The notes beneath the pieces are model-generated. The model saw only the letters and a program-made list of their open reading frames with translations. It ran no database searches and had not been told where the DNA came from. Below are positions 1 through 9,557 of a DNA stretch of 64,000 bases, piece by piece; the first letter of the stretch is position 1, and every line of letters begins with the position of its first letter. A program made the translations under genes and the position numbers. The stretch is from Rhizoclosmatium globosum. Its lineage: Eukaryota > Chytridiomycota > Chytridiomycetes > Chytridiales > Chytriomycetaceae. The stretch lies in contig MCGO01000001.1 in the NCBI GenBank assembly GCA_002104985.1, forward strand, positions 806,001-870,000, read 5' to 3'.

Positions 1-986
1 TTGTTGCTGCAGCTGCTGCTGAGGCGCAAATTGTGGCGCTGCTTTTGGTTTCGAGGCTTGGGCAGCCATCAGAATGTTAACAGCTGCATCCACATCTCCA
101 TTTCCTTCCTTCAGCGCCTTCATATTCTCCAACTCATCTGTGAAACCCATTCCATTGAAAAAGTCCAATGCTTCACGAATAGTCTTTTTGACATCAGTGT
201 TTTTTGGCGCTGCAGTTGTTGTATCCTTGGCTGGGGATGATTTTGCAGATGAAGCCGGAGTAGGTTCTGCAGAATCAGGCATAGATACAAGGACTTCAAC
301 AGCGGCATCAACGTTTCCGCTGCATTTTTTGAGGGCAATAATGCAATTCTTTGTGTTATTGAATCCCATACTCGCAAGCTGCTTGACCTGAGAAGCATAC
401 TTGCTCCTATCTTCATCCGTAACAGTATTATAGTTTGCACTAGACGAGGAAGACGACGCCCCATTTCCACGACTCGACTGCCTCGAGTGCGAAGCCTCCC
501 ACTCGTTTCTATCCTTCTCCTTCATCCACTTCTTCTTCCTATACTTGTTTTTGATGTGTTCGTACAGAGCGTTCTCGTTTGTGGATGGTTGAGGCAGCGA
601 TTCCGTCGAATTGGCAAGGAAGACGTTGTTTGCGCGTCGGTTTCCCCACTCTTTCATCACGTCGACTTCTTTGTCGGTCCAGGCGTCGTGTTTTGTGTTC
701 TTGACGCCAGATATGCCGTCACCTAGCTTTGTGTGTAATTGGGCACAGCGGAAACAGAGGAAAACTCCGAATGAGACGGATGCCATTTTAGGTTCTTTGA
801 TTGACGTGTAGAGGTGTTTGTTGTGGTTGTTATTGTGATGGGTGAGGAGGAGTTGAGCAAGATGTGGGATACCCTGATTACTCTCAGATACTCACTGTTG
901 TCGTTGCAGTCGGCACATCGAGTGTTCTCGGGAATTTCTCGGAGAGCATCGAGTCGCTTGCGGTTTCGTTCGGCTGCGTGAGACAT
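1..986 (-). CDS. ArfGAP-domain protein with UBA-like repeats, partial (C-terminus off the left edge)
   Basis: The protein would activate GTP hydrolysis by Arf GTPases in vesicle traffic. Exon 1 (986-896) encodes MSHAAERNRKRLDALREI and the first zinc pair CADC. A 101-bp GT..AG intron (895-795) follows, and exon 2 resumes with KPKMASVSFGVFLC and the second pair CFRC, giving the C-x2-C-x16-C-x2-C ArfGAP finger. The usual catalytic arginine just after the last cysteine is not obvious (CFRCAQLHTKLG). Downstream are a Ser-rich stretch and two UBA-like blocks (around QLASMGFNN and FFNGMGFTDE), then a Gln-rich tail that leaves the window. The head resembles fungal Gts1/SMAP-type ArfGAPs. The start is the first Met before the finger. 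Confidence 0.85.
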
Positions 987-1303
987 TTGGCAGTTTGGAG
1001 GCTGGTTTTGAAGAACACTTAGTTGCAGAACTTCCAGCAGAACTTCAGCTTCCAGAAAGATTGGAATTGTAAATCATATTTATCATAACCAAAAAGATTT
1101 TGAAGTTCATAAAGTAGAAGAAGCATTTTCGCTCGTCGCCTGCTTAGAGCTAGACTTTCTTCGATTGGAGTTCAGGAACTAATATCTCCTCAGTAGTTTC
1201 GGCGTTTGATTGTCAATTTTTTGAATTACTTCCATATTTTCTTGTTAGTTTATTTGTTATTTATCACATCTCTACTGTAGAAACTCTACTCAAAAACACA
1301 CAG

Positions 1304-2127
1304 ATGACTGTTTACCAACTCTACATCTTCAACAAGAAATGCGAAGCGATATACTACAAGGAATGGAATAGCCCTCCGCCAACAGCCACTCAAGAGGCTG
1401 AAAACGTGAATCCTGATGTGGACGGCAATCCAGAGACCCACAAATTGGTGTATGGAGTCGTCTTCAGTTTGCGCAACATGGTCAATAAGATGACGGCAGG
1501 GAAACCATCGTGAGTCTATCGTGACGGATAGGACGAGTTGTAATTAATGCCCGTCAATAACAGGAACGAGGGGTTCATCAACTACAGGACTTCTACCTAC
1601 AAACTACACTACTTTGAGTCGCCTGCTGGTATTAAGATGGTCATGATTACGGATAGGAACTCGGAAAATATGTTGGAGACGTTGAAGCAGATCTATTCAA
1701 AGTTATATGTTGAATTCGTCGTGAAGGTACAAGCTCCTTCCTTAATTCTTTCTTTGGAGCATCGGAACGGATTGGGTGTTGCCTTGTTTGAAATGTCATA
1801 GTTCACGACTCCATGAACATGAACCATGACTCCACAGACGTACTGCTTACAGTTTGGAACATGGATTCATAATTCGAAGCTAGGTCGATCACCATTTCAC
1901 CAACCTGTCATGGAACTTCACATGTTGGGAAATTCATCGCGATATCGCTAAACCTGGTCAAATCACACCTTCCAACTCTCAATCCGCATCACTCATGAGC
2001 GTTTGAATAACTAACCGTCGTTCTTCATCCACAGAACCCACTCGCCAAACCCAACACTCCAATCAAGAACGAACTGTTCCGGACCAACCTCGACAAGTAC
2101 ATCCAAGCCCTTCCCAACTATCAGTAA
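1304..2127 (+). CDS. BET5: TRAPP complex subunit 1 (BET5/TRAPPC1)
   Basis: A longin-fold core subunit of the TRAPP tethering complex and Ypt1/Rab1 exchange factor at the Golgi. Three exons fit: 1304-1509 (MTVYQLYIFNKK, YGVVFSLRNMVNKM), 1564-1726 (EGFINYRTSTYKLHYFESP, YSKLYVEFVVK) and 2035-2127 (NPLAKPNTPIKNELF, LDKYIQALPNYQ, stop). The joins restore the family blocks TxxYKLHYxExPxGIK and YVExVVKNPL. Joined length is about 150 residues, normal for TRAPPC1. The second intron (1727-2034, 308 bp) is longer than its neighbours and I see no extra exon in it. Confidence 0.93.
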
Positions 2128-2361
2128 TGTCTGAATAAAACGTCGCTTCCATACTGATTGGTGATCGAGTTGTATCGTCTGGCTAATGCGCTCATCCTTC
2201 CATTCCAAATCCAATTGATAAGATTCGACCATTTTTATTTGTAGTTTTATTTGATGGATCCCCGGTAAACGGTTCGAAGGTATCGTGGTTGAAAGTGAGA
2301 TGTAGCGAGTTGTTTTGAAATAGGGCGTTTATGTTCGTTCCCCTGTGTCGAGTGGCCGTCC

Positions 2362-2765
2362 TTAGAGGGCCGCAGCAGCAGCCTCGTCCTCCAATCGCTT
2401 TCTCTTCTCCAGAATCTTCATTCTTCGCTGGTAACTTGAGTAGTAAAAGAGTAGGTTTAGACAATGAGACAGGAGAGCGATCAAAAAGCACGTACTCGTC
2501 GTACTGACACTTTGTCCAGGTCACGCGCTCCTGCTCGCAGTGCCACGGCAAGTACCAGTTGTCCCGTCTGCACTTGTTGAGCTCAGGCAGAAGGTGGGCG
2601 CAGTAGTCGCGGAAGGCGATTGGGATCTTCTCCTTCTGCATCTCCTTCTGCGAAATGTGCATCTCTGAAAAACACACACGGTGGTTTAGTCAACTGGGCC
2701 ACGAGAGCGGATGGTTGGGACTCACTGGGTGGGGCGGTGGTGTCAACGTCGCTTGGGGCTCCCAT
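2362..2765 (-). CDS. NADH dehydrogenase (complex I) B18 subunit, NDUFB7-like
   Basis: An accessory subunit of mitochondrial respiratory complex I. Three exons: MGAPSDVDTTAPP, then KMHISQKEMQKEK..IPIAFRDYCAHLLPELNKCR..WYLPWHCEQER..CQYDEY, then RRMKILEKRKRLEDEAAAAAL and stop. The four spaced cysteines (DYCAHLL, NKCR, WHCE, TKCQ) match the twin CX9C pattern of this subunit, which is folded in the intermembrane space. The first donor is GTGAGT after the codon for the second Pro-Pro and the second is GTGCTT after CQYDEY. Joined length is about 100 residues, as expected. Confidence 0.9.
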
Positions 2766-3200
2766 CCTTTAGGCGTTTCTCTTTTTTCGATTTTCAACTA
2801 TTGCGCGATTCGCTGGTCTCCCACAAGGACTGTTTCAGAGGAGGGACAGATATGAATATTAGCAGGCTAATTGCATTGCACGAGTAATTAAAGCACAAAT
2901 CAGTTGTAATGTGAGAATTGGAAGGGTTCGCAGAAGGCATTCGATTCTCCTTTGCAGCTGAAACCTTGCTGTGATTTCTTTGCGTCAACACTTTTCAAAA
3001 ACAGAGAGAATAATTACGGGAACAGGTATGGCATTGTGCATTCGATTTTGGGAGGTCACAACGACTTACTCTAAAACTGCGAAAATAAATACTACGCGAA
3101 GAGGAACTGTAAAATATGAACCAATTATTCCTTTATTTGTAAGTACTGACGGCGGAGTTTGTAAAATGTCTAAACCCGGAAGGGAAACAAATACAATTCT
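2766..3200. other. Intergenic stretch, no supported gene
   Basis: Lies between the divergent NDUFB7 start and the 3' end of the duplicated secreted-protein locus. Only short open frames without recognisable protein signal are present. The NDUFB7 promoter should lie at its left end. Confidence 0.5.
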
Positions 3201-4096
3201 TTAAAAGACGAACGCGAATGCAGTGGCAACTAAGGTACTGACTGCCACCGACAAAGCTGCAGAGTAAAGACCAGTGGCTGGAGCGGCACGAGTTGTTGCA
3301 ACTGTCTCAGCGGAACGGCTGATCCGTCAACATGGCAGACGTACAAAGGAGTAGTGTCCTGGGACTTCCACTTCTTCTCATCAGCCTTACAAACATAGGG
3401 GACGGAATCAGAAGACCAACCATTCAAGGGACACGCCTTGGTGTGTCCTTGACACATCCTTCGAAATCCTTGGTGTTTCCGTAAGCACTTGGGTCCTTGA
3501 TAACAGTTGGGAGAACAGATGGTGGGTTGGCACAGGTTCCGCCAAGTGTATTAATTTGAGTAGCAGCTGGTGGGGCATTCTTGATCACGCAAACAAGCCC
3601 GGATTTACAAGAAAAGAGTTTGCCAGGAATATTGGTTGCACAGTCTCCTCCAACGTCATTGATAGTGCAACAGGAGCTGGGGCAGTGGAAGCAGCGGATC
3701 CATCAACGTGGCAGACGTATAATGGAGTAGTGTCCTGAGACTTCCACTTCTTCTCGTCAGCCTTACAAACGTATGGAACGGAATCAGAAGACCAACCATT
3801 CAATGGACACGCCTTGGTAGTGTCCTTGACACATCCTTCGAAATCTTGGTGTTTCCATAAGCACTTGGGTCCTTGACAACAGTTGGGAGAACAGATGGTG
3901 GGTTGGCACAGGTTCCGCCAAGTGTATTAATTTGAGTAGCAGCTGGTGGGGCATTCTTGATCACACAGACAAGTCCAGCTTTGCAGGAAAACACATTATC
4001 AGGAACGTTGGTAGCGCAATCTCCGCCAACATCACTGATGATATTAGCAGCATCAATAGCAGCAGCAAGAGTAAGGAGAATAGTTGCAGAGTGCAT
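3201..4096 (-). pseudogene. Small secreted cysteine-containing protein, internally duplicated and frame-broken
   Basis: Family not recognised. The start gives a signal peptide (MHSATILLTLAAAIDAANII) followed by a module with ISDVGGDCATNVP, FSCKAGLVCVIKNAPPAA, GTCANPPSVLPTV, then EGCVKDTTKACPLNGW and YVCKADEKKWKSQDTTPLYV. The module occurs twice (about 3.7-4.07 and 3.32-3.69 kb). The final frame ends in a hydrophobic tail (ATTRAAPATGLYSAALSVAV.. and stop) like a GPI-anchor signal. Frames are interrupted: copy 1 lacks one G where copy 2 reads AAGGATTTCG, and copy 2 lacks one T where copy 1 reads GACACTACC. A third shift precedes the tail. It may be a functional two-module protein with consensus errors, or a decaying duplication. 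Confidence 0.6.
3325..4070. repeat. Tandem duplication of about 375 bp
   Basis: Two head-to-tail copies, about 3325-3690 and 3700-4065. Matching landmarks are GAATCAGAAGACCAACCATT at 3405 and 3781 (376-bp offset), and the run beginning GGAGAACAGATGGTGGGTTG in both. Similarity is high but not perfect, with scattered substitutions and single-base gaps. Confidence 0.85.
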
Positions 4097-4339
4097 TTTT
4101 GGATGAGGAAAGTGTTGAGAGGAAACAGCCTGGTCTTTATAGTATTGTCCAATGATTATATTGACACTCACTTTCGTCTTTGCCGCTTAAAGTACACTCA
4201 CTCCGTTGATTGCCGCCGTCCACGCGCAATTTTTGAAGAAATTGCATCGGTTTATCGGCGTTTCAGGTAACACAACGAAATTATTGGCGTTTTGAACACT
4301 ACTATTCAAGAGCACACTCATCAAATTTATTCAATAAGT

Positions 4340-5370
4340 TTAGAGTCTTGCTTGCGGGCCTCCAGGTGCGGAGACAAGAGTAAAACCTCCATCAGTCACA
4401 ATCACTTGACCGTAATGTGGGCAGAAGCACGCGAAGACAAGAAAAGCGCCAACCCTGCCATATCCTCAGTAGATCCGATTCTTCCCATTGGGTGACCGAT
4501 GGCAGCTGCGTCTCCCAAAGCAGCAAGACCGTGTTGCGTCATGCGCGAAGGGTAGAACCCTGGCGCGATACAGTTGACTGTGACTTTACGTTCTGCGAAA
4601 GAAGCGGCGAGAATACGGGTCAAGTGGTTCACAGCTGCTTTGGAGGCGTTGTATGAGTAAGTTCCACTGCCTCCTGGGTCGGCAGAGCCAGGGATGTAAG
4701 AGGCAATCGACGAGATGTTGATGACACGTCCTGGTCTGTGTTCGTGGCTCCGTTTTCAAGGAGGGGAATAAGCAAAGTGGACAAGTAGAATGGAGTTTTC
4801 CTTTAGAGACACGTTAGCTACTTGTGTGTTGGAAGAGAATATGAAACCTACACGTTCACAGCCATCAACTTATCCCAACCATTCTTCTCGTCAAAATCAA
4901 GCAAATCCGAGCCCCAAGAAATTCCAGCATTGTTCACGAGGATGTGGAGTTTCTGTTCCTTTGCCTTGATTTGGTTCACGAAAGCAACACACTTTTCCTT
5001 GTCCACAAGATCTGCTTGAAGAGCAATAACTTCACCCTTCGAGGCAATCGTGTTTGGCATTGCGTTGATTTCTGCAGCGGCGTCCTTGATATCAAATGTA
5101 AGCAGCGTGTCGTTTCAACGTGGATGGCGCTTACCTGGACAACCTTTAGCTTACGCGAAGCAATGTAAACCTTGGCTCCGTTCTGGGCGAGGGCGGCGGT
5201 AATCACTATAGAACATGGGTATGTGGTTTGAACAATGCTGGGTACTCAATCACCCACTTACTCTTTCCGATTCCCGTTCCGCCTCCAGTTACAATCGCAA
5301 CTTTACGGGTGTTTGCGGTTTGGAGGCCAAAGAGGGCGGGAGCTGTGAGGTTGAGGGACTCGGATGCCAT
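4340..5370 (-). CDS. Short-chain dehydrogenase/reductase (SDR)
   Basis: A classical SDR, an NAD(P)-dependent oxidoreductase; substrate unknown. It shows the cofactor motif VTGGGTGIGK, then NNAG (ILVNNAGISWGSD), the catalytic Ser block INISSIASY and catalytic YNASK, with LAxxFAxRxVxVNxIAPGF after it. The C-terminal block GQVIVTDGGFTLVSAPGG is typical of the family. At least three introns are visible (donor after GTGIGK at 5261, after KVVQ, and after MAVNV). Two apparent single-base losses occur, before GRVINISS and before GQVIVTDGG; both flanks are well conserved, so I treat this as a functional gene with consensus errors. Start at MASESLNLT (5370); an in-frame Met lies further upstream but that extension has no SDR character. 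Confidence 0.85.
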
Positions 5371-5741
5371 GTGGCGTACAGTTTTTCCAAGAAGATATTT
5401 CAAACTAATCTCCCTATTACATATGGGTTTGTGATTCCTGATAATACAAGTTAAAAACAATTTGTTAATGCGTTCCTTTACACTCGGCTGATGCTGAGAT
5501 ACCAAACGTTTGACTGGTGGAATGATGAGAATCGTATTCTCGTATAGATAGATGCAGAGCAGTTTATACGAAATTACTTTTGACCCTTGTGGGACATCGA
5601 CTGATAAATCCATATTAAAGTATCACTCAAATCGCCCTTTATTCTTGATCATTTCCGACCAGGTAAATATGGGGAAATGTAATCTCCAAACCAACCAACA
5701 CATCAAAAAGGTATTTTGCACAGTAAAATCCACCAATCCGT
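5371..5741. other. Intergenic region, no supported gene
   Basis: Contains the SDR promoter and the 3' flank of ATP synthase gamma. No conserved open frame was seen. Confidence 0.5.
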
Positions 5742-7395
5742 TTAGGACAAGGAAGAAGCACCCTACACACACATTCAGTTAGTAAATCATATATAGAAAA
5801 CATGTTCAATACTTACAGTAATGATATCAATGAGTTCGTTGGTAATGGCGGCCTGACGAGATCTGTTGTAAGTCAAGGTGAGCTTGGTGATCATCTCTCC
5901 AGCGTTCTTGGTGGCGTTCTCCATGGCAGTACGCTTGGCAGCCATCTCGGAGGCGTAACCCTCAGCAATAGCCCAGTAGAGGGAGTTGGCCAAGGTGAAC
6001 TCCTCGAAGGACTTCAAGATGTGGTCGTCAACCTCGTAAGCAGACAATTTTGCTGAGGTAGAATATCAGTAAATGCTTTTGGCAAACGATGAAGTCCGGT
6101 GTGTATCTGTGTGGAACATCCGCAAATATCCTTGCCTTCCCCATTTCTCGTTTTGTTGTTCCTTCAATGTTTCCGCGGTCACTGACTTCCTTCAAAATTT
6201 CGCGTTCTAAATAACTTCCACTCATGCGTTTTCGTTGATCCATCTCAATTCCTCGTTTGTGTCCTCACTTCGCTTCCCCTCCAAGATCCCCTCACGGAAT
6301 TCCGTGAAAAGACAAATATACTCACGAGAAGCAGCAATAGTCTCAGCAGAGTGAATTGGCAAACCAACAGCCTCATAAGCAATAACACTCTTAAAGCTGT
6401 TGTAGAAAATCTTTCCAGCATCCACAGTAATTCCGTTCGCGATAATCTGATCCGAGACAATGGAAGCCTCCAACCAGATTGGAGCAACCTTGGTCACTGG
6501 TCAAAGTGGATGACAATGTTCTTTCTGTAGTCACGCTGGATTTGGGCACGGGCCTTTTGACCAATGACGGCGACTTCGGCGTCGTCCTTGGTGGCAAGGT
6601 AACGCTTGGAGGCCTTGGAGACGGAGGAGTGGATACCACCACAGAGACCACGGTCGGAGGAGACGGCGATGACGAGGGGCTTGGCGGAGTCCTTCTCCTC
6701 AGTCTCAATGTGCTTGAACAAGCCTGTTGCATTTTTGTTTCGTTGTTAAGAATCACGATTTTTTTGATGGAGTTGGTGGTTTCGACGTGTATGTGCGTGT
6801 TTCCGTTTGTTCCTCAGCTGGTTGTGTCCCAACGTCCCTTTACGACCTCCCAAATTCAGATCCCGAAATCCAACATCATCTCCCGCATAATCCACGTCGA
6901 TGAAAATCCGTTTTTCTGCGACAGAGGACGAGGACAGATAGGGTAATGTCACTAAACTGTTGGCAGACTGTCCATAAACACGAGCGTTCTCCATGGCTCT
7001 TTGGGCCTTGGTGACCTTAGTAGAGGCAATCATCTTCATGGACTTGGTGATCTTGGCAATGTTGGAGATGGACTTCAAACGCATCTGAACTATTAGATGA
7101 AAAGAGCGAGGTGAGTTTAGGTAGTTTTGATCTCCCTTTCCCCGAGAGCGTCACGTACTTTCTTTCAGAGTTGCGTAGTTTCTAGCCTGGCCGAAAGCGG
7201 CGGCTTGGCTGATTGAGGGAACGTGTGAGTATTGTTGTTTGTGGTGTTAAAAGAGAGAGTTGCGATCTGGAGCAGAAGGACTCGATGGCTCAGAGCACCC
7301 ACGGCTCCTTCCCGCGTCGTTCCTAGCAATCCATCCAAATACAATGCCACAACATACCTGAGAGAAGGAGCGACCTGACGAACAGAGGCGAACAT
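5742..7395 (-). CDS. ATP3: Mitochondrial ATP synthase subunit gamma
   Basis: The rotor shaft of F1-ATP synthase. Exon 1 carries [13 protein letters not shown] (mitochondrial presequence). Next come the RNYATLKE region and [20 protein letters not shown], the N-terminal helix signature. Then [49 protein letters not shown], a block ending AETIAASR, and the C-terminal helix [39 protein letters not shown] short last exon supplies GASSLS and the stop at 5742. About six introns; the one after ARVYGQSAN is about 230 bp. One G is apparently missing between HFDQ and TKVAP. The head-to-head neighbour starts 95 bp away at 7491. Confidence 0.93.
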
Positions 7396-7490
7396 TTTCT
7401 GAGGGAGAAGGGTGAAAAGAGAAAAAAGGTGCGGGAGGAGTTTCTCATAATCCAAACCAATCCTTGACCACTTCGATTCCTTAGACAAAG

Positions 7491-8415
7491 ATGGCCACAT
7501 TCAAGATTGGAGCTCTGCTGATTCGCACATTGGCGAAACCACTGGCTAATTCCCTCAAGACTCAGGTAGGCCTCTACCCATTTAGTATTCTATTCCTGGC
7601 ATAAGAGCACCAGGCGCCCATTCGGCGCCGATTTCGATACAAATCTGTATGAGCGACTGATCTATCTTTTGGGGTTCGCTAAGTGATGCTGACGATTGGA
7701 AATACTTTAGGCCGCTCAACACCCCACCTTCAAACGAGTGTGTATCAATATCGCTCAGTCATACCATCGAACCGAAGAGTACGTTTCTTTGGCATCGAAT
7801 GAAAGTGCGTTTGAGCTAACGGATAATCGATCAGGAACTTGAAGATGAAGTTCCTGGGGTACAAAGTGGAGACGATTCGGCCACTTAATGAAGCAAAGGC
7901 TGTCGAGAATGGTGCTGCTTTCTTATCAGAGCTGTTTATATTCGGGGTGCGGGTGAGCGCCCACGATATTGGATTGATTAGTGTCTGACGTCACCACTTT
8001 CCTCCCATTGATTAGGATCACTGGTTGCATACGAAGCTATACGAAGTAGTCTTAAATCAAATCAAAGGAATCGGCAAATAGATGAAGATATTATTTCGTT
8101 GCAAGCTGCTAAAGCTGCTGACGAACAGTCAATAGCAGAATTGAAGCATAAAGTCGAAACATTGGAGATAGAATCGGGAGCTCTGCGATCAGCCACGAAT
8201 GCATTGTTATCGGTCGTGGTGTTGAAGGAGGCTCAACAGCGAGCATGGTTACCTGGATGGCATCGTGGCAAGATTGACGAGGAGTTGAAATTGGTGAAGC
8301 GTAACTTGGACACTGCTCGCAATATTGAGGTTGATCGTAAGTGGTTCGCACTCCTCAGTTACCAGTCGCTGATCCAAATGTTGTGGGACATTCATTGAAA
8401 GAAGTTCCCATTTAA
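7491..8415 (+). CDS. OPA3-like mitochondrial protein
   Basis: OPA3-family proteins sit in mitochondrial membranes; their biochemical role is not settled. The frame opens MATFKIGALLIRTLAKPLAN, the family's N-terminal block, continues with AAQHPTFKRVCINIAQSYHR and LKMKFLGYKVETIRPLNEAKAVENGAAFLSELFIF, then after an intron GSLVAYEAIRSSLKSN and a coiled coil (QAAKAADEQSIAELKHKVE). Four introns are likely. The 3' end is uncertain: read-through stops at 8398, whereas splicing GTAAGT (about 8338) to a CAG near 8368 would end with KEVPI and a stop at 8415. It probably shares a bidirectional promoter with ATP synthase gamma. Confidence 0.8.
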
Positions 8416-8516
8416 ATAGAATAAAGGTCGCATTTGTGGAAAATATTGAGTTTACCGCAAAAGAATGTATGCTTTAATAATATGGCCAATAATTAACTCC
8501 CTTCATCAAAGTTGAC

Positions 8517-9325
8517 TTATTTTCCCCCCAACGTCTTTCCAATAATACCCTTTCCAGCACTTAATGAAGCGGATTTTGCAGCGGAAGCTCCTGCCTTTGC
8601 AGCAGCCTCCTCTGCTTTTCGCGCAGCAGCCTCTTCTCTTTGCTTCTTGATGATTGCAAGACGAGCCAAGTCTGATTTAGCCTGATCAGTCTTTCCTTCA
8701 GCTTGCGCCTTCCAGAAAGCAGCCTTCTTCCTCTCCGCCTCGAGAGCCTCCCTATTGTTTCAGATTTGTGTGGTCAGTTCAAGCCACCCCAACCCCCTGT
8801 TACAGGCCAAACAAGGTACAAGTACATACTTTTCCTTACGACTGAGGTTCGTAGCAGGAGCAGCAGCCGAGGACAGGTCCGAGGCCTTCAAGTTCTTTGC
8901 AACGGCCCTGTTTGCATTCACAGTTTTGAATTCCTCGACGGCTCCTCGATTTCGATTTTCCCGATTTCGAGGATTGGTCTGTCAGCGGATCTGTAGATTG
9001 CGCCATCGGAGGCAAGGCCCTGTGGCCGGCGTGGCGGGGCCTCGCCAAAGACATCGACGTCCGAGTCTGAGTCAGAGGCGTCTGAGTCTGAGGCGGCGAC
9101 TCGGAGTTTCTCGAGTTGCGCAACGGATCGGTCGATGGATTCGGCGTCGGTGAATGTGCGTGGGCCGCCTCGTTTGGTCTGTGTTGTCGGTAAGTGTCAG
9201 AGTGTGGTCGAGTAGGGTTCCTATGGGGACTCCAATCCACAGGTGACGAGTACCTCATTTGAATGCATTCAGTGGCAAGAACGTACCTTGTTGAACTTGG
9301 CTCCCTTCTTGGCTGCTCCACTCAT
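8517..9325 (-). CDS. PDAP1/HASPP28-like acidic phosphoprotein
   Basis: Related to the 28-kDa heat- and acid-stable phosphoprotein family, whose function is poorly defined. It begins [13 protein letters not shown], then [20 protein letters not shown], a Ser-Asp run ([14 protein letters not shown]), a block with [16 protein letters not shown], and the family C-terminal signature [34 protein letters not shown]. It ends in a Lys/Ala/Gly tail with the stop at 8517. Two introns are likely. One base seems missing just before [13 protein letters not shown], since the frame through [13 protein letters not shown] hits a stop while the next frame carries the conserved block. Confidence 0.75.
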
Positions 9326-9557
9326 CTTAGTTTGAAGTTGGTTTTTTTCTTCTTGTTGCAATCACTTTGAAACAATCACCCATAGATTTAGTATTAATCT
9401 CATTCCATAGAAGTAACATGCATCAGTAAGGAAAGATAGATTTCACGTGATCGACACTGTGCAGAAACCAGACAATTCTCTACTCCAAACTTCCGAGAAC
9501 CGCCTCTCCCTATACATCCAGGGCCCTTTTTAGTCGGTTCGGTTTTGGAAGGAGAAT

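Noticed and set aside
1727..2034. Extra exon inside the long TRAPPC1 intron
   Set aside because: Joining the flanking exons directly restores the family sequence YVEFVVK-NPL, leaving no room for one.
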